This document shows, piece after piece, positions 1-7,535 of a stretch of 39,205 nt of DNA (its first letter is position 1; each line of letters begins with the position of its first letter). The translations under genes and the position numbers were made by a program. The notes beneath the pieces were generated by a model that did no database searches, was not told the DNA's origin, and worked only from the letters and a program-made list of their open reading frames with translations. Source of the stretch: Methylococcales bacterium (GTDB taxonomy: Bacteria; Pseudomonadota; Gammaproteobacteria; Methylococcales; Methylomonadaceae); the NCBI GenBank assembly GCA_028714175.1, contig JAQTMV010000018.1:1-39205 (forward strand). Direction: 5' to 3'.

Positions 1-496
1 GATTGCCCGCCGCCGCGACAACAATAACGCCGCGCCTGACGGCCTGATTGAGCGCCTCTTCCAAGGCCTGTTCCCCCTTGGCGGAAGGTTGTGCCAGGGC
101 GAGGCTCAAGTTGATGACACGCGCGCCGGCGTCGATGCATTCGATGATCGCCTCTGCAAGCGCTTGGGGCGTCGCGCTAGGCATGTGTTCGCGTCCCGAC
201 GTCGTTTCGGCAAAAATTGGGGGGATCAGTAGGGTACAGTTGGGACAAATGGCGGGGGAGGGAGAATTGCGCTTTGCGGATAAGATGCCGGCAACAAAGG
301 TTCCGTGCAGACAGGCTGTGCTGTTGGCCTGAGTGCAGGTAGCGCCGTTATTTCCGGGCATCTCGCGGAGGTGTTCGCTCGCCAGATCGGGATGCTGGGT
401 AACGACAGGCCCGTCGATGAGCCCGATCTTCACTTCAGGGCTACCGCTGGTGTGCTCCATCAGCGCGGTGAGCTTGACTAAGTCCAAAGGTTCCAT
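1..496 (-). CDS. Subtilase (S8) serine peptidase, 5' part, cut by window edge
   Basis: The reading frame begins at ATG 496 and stays open to base 1, about 165 codons. It shows the catalytic Asp in IGLIDGPV (about residues 24-31), the catalytic His in HGTFVAGI (about 64-71), and the AAAGN segment that holds the oxyanion Asn, where it leaves the window. The catalytic Ser lies outside. Two cysteine pairs (TCTQANSTAC and CPNC) flank the His block. No signal peptide is seen. Related proteases are often annotated as PatA/PatG-like (cyanobactin-maturation type), so a peptide-processing role is possible but cannot be shown here. GC is clearly higher than in the neighbouring genes, suggesting transfer. 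A 7-bp hairpin (534-540 with 548-554) lies in the leader. The S8 assignment is firm; the subtype is not. Confidence 0.85.
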   Translation of the reverse strand, partial: MEPLDLVKLTALMEHTSGSPEVKIGLIDGPVVTQHPDLASEHLREMPGNNGATCTQANSTACLHGTFVAGILSAKRNSPSPAICPNCTLLIPPIFAETTSGREHMPSATPQALAEAIIECIDAGARVINLSLALAQPSAKGEQALEEALNQAVRRGVIVVAAAGN

Positions 497-684
497 AAGG
501 TTTTGCCTTGGTTACTCCGTCTAAAAACTGTACTCACCTGCATAAGTCAGGTGAACCGGGTGGTTATGATTTATTCTAACGTGATTAGTACTGCGCAAAA
601 CTATATTTGCTTATAGCATATTTTCGAAAAAAATCAAGCTAAATTTTTTTCAGCAACTAGCAACTTGATTTACATCTATTTTTA

Positions 685-892
685 ATGAATGCCATATTTC
701 AACAACATGTCGCTAAAGGTAGCGTCAACGGCATCTTTCCGAATGATGAAGGCTATGCTTTAACACTTCAAGCATTTACCAAATAAATTCGGCGAAGTCG
801 TTGCAGTATTGCGCTCTCAACCCGGTTTTCATTTATTTGAGCTGACACCTGAAGCAGAGCAGTATACAACTCTGATTGATACCGATATCTGA
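685..892 (+). pseudogene. Possible gene relic, unrecognised
   Basis: A short frame starting at ATG 685 stops at 784-786. A second frame, offset by one base, continues as coherent-looking protein (FGEVVAVLRSQPGFHLFEL...) to a TGA at 890-892. The two together read like the tail of one gene split by a frameshift, but no family is recognised and there is no obvious start signal. Nothing else is seen between 497 and 937 apart from AT-rich DNA. Low confidence. Confidence 0.25.
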
Positions 893-937
893 TAAAATTA
901 CACTTTTTAAGATTACTATTCCCGGTTTTCGGGGCAT

Positions 938-1633
938 ATGACTGAGGCATTCGTTGCTATGATAACTATTTATCAAATACCCGGTTTTACGCACCCCTTA
1001 AGTTCAATCATTCACTTTACTGGGGCAATCTTCTTTGCTTATCAGGCTTACTTTTTAATTAAACGCGGGAATGGAGATTGCATTCGCACCTTTTCGCTGG
1101 CCGTTTTCTCCGGTTCCTGTATTTTTTTATTGTTGATCAGTGGTGTTTATCATTTATTATCAACAAGCGGGACAGCACATACGGTTTTTCAACGGCTGGA
1201 CCATGCTGCCATTTTTCTTGTCATTGCGGGCACTTTTACGCCAATACACTGTATTTTATTTAGTGGATTTTTAAGATGGGGCTTTCTCGTTATTGTCTGG
1301 TCTCTGGCCATTAGTGGCCTTGTCGTCAAGACAATTTATTTTACAACAATACCGGAATGGTTAGGCTTGAGTTTCTATCTGGGTCTTGGATGGATGGGTC
1401 TCTTCATGGGCTATAAACTTTGGCAAAGCTACGGCTTTGCTTTTATTCGACCGCTGGTAATTGGAGGTATTTGCTATACGGTAGGGGCGATTATTGAATA
1501 CCACCAAAAATTGATAATACTCACTGGAATAATCGGCCCCCATGAAATTCTGCATATAGCCGTGCTTGCAGGGATTGGATTTCAGTGGTGGTTTATTACC
1601 AAAGCAATGGATCGGTTCCCAATTATCAGATAA
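938..1633 (+). CDS. Hemolysin III / PAQR-family integral membrane protein
   Basis: A 231-residue protein with about seven hydrophobic helices. It carries the three marks of the PAQR/hemolysin III superfamily: S-x3-H in SGVYHLL (helix 2), the conserved Asp in RLDHAAIF, and H-x3-H near the C-terminus in GPHEILHIAVLAG. These residues form the zinc site of a putative amide or lipid hydrolase in this family; bacterial members sit in the inner membrane and their substrates are poorly known. An in-frame ATG at 959, seven codons later, gives a start closer to homologues (MITIYQ...), so the true start may be 959. No strong Shine-Dalgarno sequence precedes either. The gene stands alone and converges on ftsH. 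Confidence 0.85.
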   Translation: MTEAFVAMITIYQIPGFTHPLSSIIHFTGAIFFAYQAYFLIKRGNGDCIRTFSLAVFSGSCIFLLLISGVYHLLSTSGTAHTVFQRLDHAAIFLVIAGTFTPIHCILFSGFLRWGFLVIVWSLAISGLVVKTIYFTTIPEWLGLSFYLGLGWMGLFMGYKLWQSYGFAFIRPLVIGGICYTVGAIIEYHQKLIILTGIIGPHEILHIAVLAGIGFQWWFITKAMDRFPIIR

Positions 1634-1713
1634 TATTGAATATCGTCAACACCTCGCCCCCAGTCTGACAATTTCCACAGTATATGACCTGGCAATTTTT
1701 AAATCTTTACACA

Positions 1714-3663
1714 CTACTTACCCAGTAATGCCAGCATTTCCTCTCTGGTAATCACCTCTTTTTCCTGTAACAAATTGGCCAGCTTTTCCAATGCCACCCT
1801 GTTTGCGGTGATGATTTCACGGGCGCGTGCTACGCCTTCCTCAACCAGCGCCATTATTTCTGTATCGATGATGCGGGCCGTCTCATCACTGTAATTGCGA
1901 TATTCTGACAGTTCTGTTTCCAGAAACTGGAGCTGCTGGCGTTTGCCGTAAGTCAAGGGTCCGAGTTTTTTGCTCATGCCCAGACTGCAGACCATATTAC
2001 GGGCAATTTCACTGGCTTTCTCCAGATCATTCTGGGCCCCGGTTGAGATGCTGCCCAATACGATTTCTTCAGATATGCGCCCGCCCATTAAAATGGCTAT
2101 TTGATCTTTCAGTTCATCTTCAGTAGACAGGAATTTTTCCTCAACCGGTAATTGTAAAGTAAAGCCAAGCGCTGACACGCCTCTCGGAATAATGGAAATT
2201 TTATGCACCGGCTGCCCTGTCGGCACATGTTCGGCAACCATCGCGTGCCCCGCCTCGTGGTAGGCAACCCGGCGCTTTTCCTGAGGACTTAATACGCGAT
2301 TTTTCTTTTCGGGCCCGGCTAGTACGCGATCGATAGCCGCTTCAAAATCTTCCATTTCAACTTTATTGTGGCCGACTCGTGTTGCCATAATCGCCGCTTC
2401 ATTGGCTATATTGGCAAGGTCGGCGCCGACCAGCCCCGGTGTGCGTTTTGCAACTACCGATATATCGATGTTTTCAGCCAGGGTCATCGCTTTGGTGTGC
2501 AGTTTAAGAATTTCGATGCGGTCTTGCAAATCCGGTTTGTCAACGACAATCTGGCGATCGAAACGACCGGAACGCAGCAAGGCTTTATCAAGCACTTCGG
2601 GACGATTGGTAGCTGCCATAACGACAACGCCGACTGAGGTATCAAACCCGTCCATTTCGGTCAGCAGCTGGTTCAAAGTCTGTTCCCGCTCATCGTGTCC
2701 GCCCATCACCACGGGTCCGCCGCGAGAGCGGCCGATGGCATCCAGTTCATCAATGAATATGATGCAGGGGGCTTTACTGCGCGCCTGATCGAATAGCTCA
2801 CGAACACGGGCAGCGCCGACACCGACAAACAGTTCGATAAATTCGGAACCGCTGATATTGAAGAACGGCACCTTTGCTTCCCCGGAAACGGCACGCGCCA
2901 GCAGGGTTTTTCCTGTGCCGGGAGGGCCAACGAGCAACACGCCTTTGGGCATGCGTCCACCTAGGCGCTGGATTTTTTCCGGCGCTTTTAAAAAATCGAT
3001 GGATTCTTTCAGTTCCTGTTTGGCGCTATCAGCGCCTGCCACATCGGCAAAGGTGATTTTGGTCTGGGTATCCTGATGAATGCGGACTTTGTTGCCCAGA
3101 TTGAGAAAAGACTGCGCCCCGGCAGTAGCGCGGCGCATAACCCAGGACCAGATAAGCGCAATTATTAAAAAGGGAATAACCCAGTTGAAAAGAATATTGG
3201 TAAACCAGTTTTCTCCGCTTCTGACGACAAAGTCCACTTTATTCTGTGCCAGCATTTGCGCAAGATCATTTTGCAATAAGGGGATCGTTACAAAATGTTT
3301 GCCTGGCTCATTCGGGTCATCAGATTTGATAACACCGGTAATAAAACGTTCAGTCACTACGGCCTTATCAATTTTTTTTTCTTTCACCAGGTTAAGAAAC
3401 TGACTGTAGGGAATTTCGTCGCGTTGCACCTCATTGACGCTATTGAACAAAAACAGCATCAGGATTAAAAACAGTGCGAAGTAAATAAATCTTTTTTGCT
3501 TTAAATCATTCGATTTTTTATCCGAGGGTTTATTAAGTTCAAGTTCCGGCTCCTTCCTGAATAGAGAACCGAAACCTGATGCCAATAAGCTCTTCAGGTA
3601 GGTATAGATATTGCTTAATATTGTTGCAATATAGTGAATAAAAGTGTTTTGTGGTTTAGCCAT
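1714..3663 (-). CDS. ftsH: ATP-dependent zinc metalloprotease FtsH
   Basis: A 649-residue membrane-anchored AAA+ protease that degrades misfolded membrane proteins and regulators. An extended N-terminus of about 58 residues precedes the first membrane helix (59-74); a periplasmic domain and a second helix (about 161-176) follow. Walker A GPPGTGKT is at 246-253, Walker [10 protein letters not shown] near 303-311, the second region of homology at 350-370, zinc motif HEAGH at 469-473, and the third zinc ligand in NDLEKA (D546). The second region of homology reads LLRSGRFDR where the usual form is LLRPGRFDR. The M41-like peptidase gene lies upstream on the same strand, separated by an inverted-repeat element. 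The long N-terminus suggests a second FtsH copy rather than the housekeeping one, but that cannot be checked from this window. Confidence 0.97.
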   Translation of the reverse strand: MAKPQNTFIHYIATILSNIYTYLKSLLASGFGSLFRKEPELELNKPSDKKSNDLKQKRFIYFALFLILMLFLFNSVNEVQRDEIPYSQFLNLVKEKKIDKAVVTERFITGVIKSDDPNEPGKHFVTIPLLQNDLAQMLAQNKVDFVVRSGENWFTNILFNWVIPFLIIALIWSWVMRRATAGAQSFLNLGNKVRIHQDTQTKITFADVAGADSAKQELKESIDFLKAPEKIQRLGGRMPKGVLLVGPPGTGKTLLARAVSGEAKVPFFNISGSEFIELFVGVGAARVRELFDQARSKAPCIIFIDELDAIGRSRGGPVVMGGHDEREQTLNQLLTEMDGFDTSVGVVVMAATNRPEVLDKALLRSGRFDRQIVVDKPDLQDRIEILKLHTKAMTLAENIDISVVAKRTPGLVGADLANIANEAAIMATRVGHNKVEMEDFEAAIDRVLAGPEKKNRVLSPQEKRRVAYHEAGHAMVAEHVPTGQPVHKISIIPRGVSALGFTLQLPVEEKFLSTEDELKDQIAILMGGRISEEIVLGSISTGAQNDLEKASEIARNMVCSLGMSKKLGPLTYGKRQQLQFLETELSEYRNYSDETARIIDTEIMALVEEGVARAREIITANRVALEKLANLLQEKEVITREEMLALLGK

Positions 3664-3711
3664 TGTTTCTATACCTTAACTCGCGATGCTGTTTTGACGG
3701 AGAGTCATCTC

Positions 3712-3820
3712 CCTAGTGCAGCACCTATTTTATATTGATGATTAGGCTCCCATTGATATTTATAAATATCAATATATTACACGCATCACCAAGACTAACG
3801 AAAATAGGTGCTGCACTAGG
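3712..3820. repeat. 109-bp inverted-repeat element with nested palindrome (MITE-like)
   Basis: Bases 3712-3731 and 3801-3820 are a perfect 20-bp inverted repeat (CCTAGTGCAGCACCTATTTT and its complement). A second perfect palindrome of 22 bp lies inside at 3752-3773. The element contains no gene. Its right arm supplies the last Ser codon and the TAG stop of the M41-like gene, and its left arm lies about 50 bp upstream of the ftsH start. The structure fits a MITE or a nested cruciform; no clear target-site duplication is visible. It could also affect expression between the two genes. Confidence 0.75.
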
Positions 3821-4508
3821 ATTCAAGCAAGGAAACAACCTCTTCGCAACCGATAATGTTTTTATTACTCTTAAGTATATAATCGGCCAGCCTGGTAATT
3901 GCTTTCCAGTTAGCGCGATCATTTATAAAATCAAATGCATCCAAAAACAACTCATCCAGTTTTGCTTCCTGCTGTTGCCTGTTTACAGAAAAACTTTCCA
4001 GATATTCACGAGCCAACGCGAGGTCGGAACCTCCGCCATAATTTTTCAATGCTCTTAAGTTGATCAACTGATGATTAAATACCTCATCATCCCTGTTATA
4101 AGCATGTTTAGCCTCAGCCAAAGGACCAACAAGCAGATTAATGATGTCTGTCTCAAAGGCAATTATGTAATCCCTTACCAGCGGCGTCATTGCTTCATTG
4201 CGGTCAATTAATTTATGTGCCAGACCATCAATGGAATAGGGTAACGACTGAATCAAGCGGCCGCCTTCCACTCTTGCAATACTATCGTCATGTGTTGCTT
4301 GATAGATGATTACATCATGATCTTTGTCGTCGTTTAGTTCCTTGAATACAATTTGAAAATAAACCGGCGGAAGATTTTTGGCTTTGTTATTTAAATAAAT
4401 CGCAGCTGCATGTCCTGCTTCATGAAAAGCGATACATTCTTTATGCTGTTTTAGTCTGAACTGCGTGGGAATATCAGTTATGTTATTGCGTTTCATATTG
4501 AATACCAT
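3816..4508 (-). CDS. Stand-alone M41-like (FtsH-type) metallopeptidase domain protein
   Basis: A 230-residue protein with no AAA+ domain and no clear membrane helix. It has a HEAGH zinc motif (H29, E30, H33) in the context AFHEAGHAAAIYL, like the FtsH protease domain. It also has GGGSDLALAREYL (D162) at the place where FtsH has its third ligand in NDLEKA, and PLAEAKH resembles the FtsH GGRISEE helix. All three zinc ligands therefore appear to be kept. The 3' end runs into the inverted-repeat element, so the original C-terminus may have been replaced. The start is unsure: ATG 4508 or ATG 4496, neither with a good ribosome site. Its place next to ftsH on the same strand suggests a related quality-control role, which is inference. 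Confidence 0.7.
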   Translation of the reverse strand: MVFNMKRNNITDIPTQFRLKQHKECIAFHEAGHAAAIYLNNKAKNLPPVYFQIVFKELNDDKDHDVIIYQATHDDSIARVEGGRLIQSLPYSIDGLAHKLIDRNEAMTPLVRDYIIAFETDIINLLVGPLAEAKHAYNRDDEVFNHQLINLRALKNYGGGSDLALAREYLESFSVNRQQQEAKLDELFLDAFDFINDRANWKAITRLADYILKSNKNIIGCEEVVSLLES

Positions 4509-4551
4509 TACTAAAAATACTTTAAATTAAATTATAGAGATTAAAAATCAC

Positions 4552-4746
4552 TTAACCCAGAGACCAATAGCGACATTGATTTCTTATTTCCCGCTCAGCT
4601 TCAAGCCAATCATCCATTTCATGACCGGGCTCGAAACCTCTTTTTTCAGCTTTGCAATAGGCATGCTCTGTAACCATTTCTCGAAACTCGTCCGGGTCAA
4701 TGTCACCGGTACAAGTTTCGTCTAATGAATTGTATTCAGTTTTCAT
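4552..4746 (-). CDS. DUF2934 small protein
   Basis: A 64-residue acidic protein whose core (AYCKAEKRGFEPGHEMDDW then LEAEREI) matches the short DUF2934 signature, in which a Tyr/Lys-rich helix is followed by a G-x-x-x-G-x-x-x-x-D-W-x-x-A-E block. Function is unknown; such proteins often lie among stress and two-component genes, as here. A strong ribosome site (GAGGAG) sits nine bases before the ATG. Its promoter region holds a motif shared with the hsp20 promoter region (see 4826-4839), which suggests control by the neighbouring response regulator. Confidence 0.85.
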   Translation of the reverse strand: MKTEYNSLDETCTGDIDPDEFREMVTEHAYCKAEKRGFEPGHEMDDWLEAEREIRNQCRYWSLG

Positions 4747-4825
4747 TTCTCATTACTCCTCATGAAATATGCGAAGAGACATTCTTCTACCATATTTTAT
4801 GGACAAAAAGATAAAATAGACAATA

Positions 4826-4839
4826 CGTATAAATACCTA
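4826..4839 (-). promoter_or_regulatory. Putative operator TAGGTATTTATACG upstream of the DUF2934 gene
   Basis: Read on the minus strand this is TAGGTATTTATACG, followed by TATTGTCTATTTTATCT. The same 14 bases, followed by the similar AATAGTCCTTATTTTACTT, occur at 10575-10588 upstream of the first hsp20. Both lie upstream of a gene in the same relative direction, about 80 and 270 bp before the start codon, and both flank the same signalling block. It is probably a binding site for the FixJ-type regulator encoded at 4852-5505 or another shared activator. Confidence 0.5.
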
Positions 4840-4851
4840 CTCCCGGCATAG

Positions 4852-5505
4852 TTATGCTCGCACAGCCAATGAAAAATTATCCGGCGCGTTGTGTGAAGAA
4901 TGCGTTGCCATCATCATCAGTTCGGCGAGACTTTCTGCCTGCATTTTTTCCATGATATGAGCCCTGTGTGCCTCGATTGTACGATTACTGATATTCAGAA
5001 TTTTTGCCATCTCTTTATTGGAATACCCTCTGACGATCAGGGATAACACTTCTTGTTCCCGCACTGTTAAATGATTCAGGCGATTTTGTATCTTGCGATG
5101 TTCACTAACTTGTTCCCTGTTCGCAATGTCTTTTTTTATCGCTTCTTCGATGCGTCCCAACAATTTTTCATTATCAAATGGTTTTTCCAGAAAATCCACC
5201 GCGCCCGCTCTGAACGCTTTTGCCGAATCTGGAATACCGGCATGGCCGCTTATAAATATGATGGGAATGGAAATCTCTCTTCTCAACAGTTCATCCTGAA
5301 GTTCAAGTCCGCTCATCGAAGGCATTCTAACATCCAGAAGCAGGCACCCCGGACGTTCAGGATCATAGTTATTTAAAAAAACCTCGGCTGATGCAAAACT
5401 CCTGATAGCTTGTCCTGTTGATTCAATCAAAAGCGTCAGCGAATCACGTACCGCAAATTCATCGTCAACCAAATAAACCAAAGTATCAGGCCTATTACCG
5501 GTCAT
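4852..5505 (-). CDS. FixJ/NarL-type two-component response regulator
   Basis: A 217-residue regulator. The receiver domain spans about residues 8-122: acidic pair D14/D15, phospho-acceptor D58 in LLLDVRMP, and Lys108 in FLEKPF. A LuxR/GerE-type helix-turn-helix follows at about 145-205, with LTVREQEVLSLI, the recognition segment ISNRTIEAHRAHIMEKM, and a short tail. This is the FixJ/TodT arrangement, normally phosphorylated by a PAS-containing kinase. It starts at ATG 5505 and overlaps the last codon of the kinase gene by four bases, so the two would be translated together. The kinase is frameshifted here, so the natural phosphate donor may be missing. Confidence 0.95.
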   Translation of the reverse strand: MTGNRPDTLVYLVDDEFAVRDSLTLLIESTGQAIRSFASAEVFLNNYDPERPGCLLLDVRMPSMSGLELQDELLRREISIPIIFISGHAGIPDSAKAFRAGAVDFLEKPFDNEKLLGRIEEAIKKDIANREQVSEHRKIQNRLNHLTVREQEVLSLIVRGYSNKEMAKILNISNRTIEAHRAHIMEKMQAESLAELMMMATHSSHNAPDNFSLAVRA

Positions 5506-7417
5506 TTGATTTTTCTCTTTACCGGTAAAGTGAAATAAAAAGTGGTGCCTTCTTCCGGATTGCTACTGAAAGATAAATCGCCCTCATGAGCCTCGATAAT
5601 TGAGCGACTGATAGATAATCCCATGCCCATCCCCGATGGTTTTGTGGTAAAAAAAGGTGTCAGTATTTTTTCTTTTTGAGCTTCGTCAATTCCTGAACCA
5701 TTGTCATTGACCTTAACCTCTATCTGCTTAAGGTTCTTCATATGAGTCTGGATCAGCATTTGTCGTTGTGATTTTTGAGGTAAGTCCATTAAGGCATCGA
5801 TACTGTTTCTGATCAGGTTTAATATGACCTGTTCAATTTGCACGTTATCGATATTGATATCAGGAAGATTCTTTGCCAGATCAAGCTCCAGACTGATGTT
5901 GTTTTGTTTAAAATCAGTGGCTGACAAGCTGACCGCATCCTCGATCAGGGTATTGATATCGGTATCGATGCGATACATCTTTTTAGGGCTGACAAAATCT
6001 TTCATACGGTGGATTATCTGACCTGCTTTCAGGGCCTGCTGATGTATCTTGAACAGGATTCCACCAAGCTCTTCCAGATCAAGGTTTTTAGCCCCGATAA
6101 AGCGTAAACAAGCCTGTGAATAATTGGCAATTGCTGTCAGCGGCTGATTAACTTCATGAGCAATACCAGAACCCATTTCACCTATCAAACAAAGGCGGGC
6201 AACATGGGCGAGCTCTTCCAGATGCTCTTTCTCTTGTTGTTCCTGGTGTTTACGCAAACTCACATCGCGTACGATACCGGTAAAATAGTTTGCACCATCT
6301 ATTGAAAACTCCACCAGGGAAATATCCAGAGGCACTGCAGAGCCATCCTTACGCAATCCTTCAATCTCACGGATCAGTCCAATAACGTTGGGCACCTTGG
6401 CTTGCAAATAACTTTTTAAATCATGACCCTGCTTTTTGCTCTGGGCGGGCGTCATGAGTTTATTAAAACTGCAGCCAATAAGTTCTTCTTCATTGTAGCC
6501 AAAAATAGTTTCTACTGCCGCATTTGCAGATTGTATGATGCCAAACGTATCAATCGTGATAATGCCCTCAATTGAAGCATTAAAAATAGCATTGAGCTTG
6601 GCTTCCCGTTCCCGTACTGGCGCTTGGAGTGCTCGAGTTCTGCAACCTTTTTCGTTAAATCCAGATTACTTTCGTTCAGGGCCATGGTCTGCTTAAGAAT
6701 TTTTTGCTCTAGTTTTTCATTGAGGCAGGAAATAGTTTCCTGGGAGTGTTTATATTCAGTAATATCCTGAATTGCCAGGCATATTTGAATATTATTTTTA
6801 TCTTTGTTATTGACGGCGCCTCGCAACTCCGCATAAGTGAAAGGATTGTTATGAATACATAATGCTCGCGCGCAACTTAAAAGCGTAAAACCGGGACACT
6901 CCGGATGAATGATCGGGCTACATTTGATCGCCAGCTTCACAGTCAGAAGCTGATTATTTTTACCCGATACCAGATCATGGAGATAAAGATAATAATCATC
7001 CTGATCCGAAGGATGAATAAATTTCCCCAGCTTCTTATTTACAAGCGCTTCTTGTGAACCGCCCAATAGCTGTATTGCAGCTAAATTGACTTTCTTGATA
7101 ATGCCTTGTGCATTCAATGTCAGGTAAGCTACTGGCGATAAATTATAAAGCTGTGCAAATTCATCACGGGATGCACTCAATTCTTCATGCGTTCTTTTAA
7201 GCTCCTCATTTTGCAATTCCAGCTCTATCTGGTGAACCTGAAATTCAAACACTAGTTTTTCAATGTCTGCACTGGACATCAGTTTAAGATCAGCACCGGT
7301 TTTGCTAAGCATTGCTTCCGCCTGTTTGCGGATATTGTCCCGATGCTCATCCAGCAATTGCCCGGCTTCTTTTCGGAGAATCTCAGCATCCTGCTTCTTA
7401 ATAGATGGAGTGGTCAT
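5502..7417 (-). pseudogene. PAS-PAS sensor histidine kinase, split by a frameshift
   Basis: Two frames together spell one kinase of about 638 residues. The first runs from ATG 7417 (AGGAACAGG upstream) as MTTPSIKKQD..., with an N-terminal coiled region and a PAS domain (SPVAYLTLNAQGIIKKVNL), and goes off frame near 6615-6632. The second frame continues the second PAS domain (AIFNASIEGIITIDTFG), then HisKA with AHEVNQPLTAI, the N box NLIRNSIDAL, G1 DNGSGID, the F box and G2 GMGMGLSI. The total length is one base short of a whole number of codons, as a single deleted base would give. The kinase half may still be made from a later start such as ATG 6455, without an intact PAS domain. A sequencing error is an alternative. 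Confidence 0.85.
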
Positions 7418-7456
7418 CGCGTGTACCTGTTCCTGCGTTGTTAAATAATTAGCGCT

Positions 7457-7531
7457 GTAGGGCGGGCAACGCTTTTCTGCCCACCATATTGATAACGGCA
7501 AACGGTGGGCAAAAAAGCCTGCCCACTCTAC
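7457..7531. repeat. 75-bp imperfect inverted repeat (GTAGGGCGGGCAACGC type)
   Basis: Arms 7457-7485 and 7504-7531 are near-complementary (GTAGGGCGGGCAACGCTTTT... against ...AAAAAAGCCTGCCCACTCTAC). The arms begin GTAGGG/GTAGAG, the form of a dispersed GTAGG-type repeat common in proteobacteria. It lies between the CheB-CheR gene and the kinase gene and may act as a processing hairpin in the shared transcript. Confidence 0.7.
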
Positions 7532-7535
7532 CTGA

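Noticed and set aside
768-950. Minus-strand frame of 60 codons
   Set aside because: No start signal, no recognisable domain, and it overlaps a better plus-strand relic and the 5' end of the PAQR gene.
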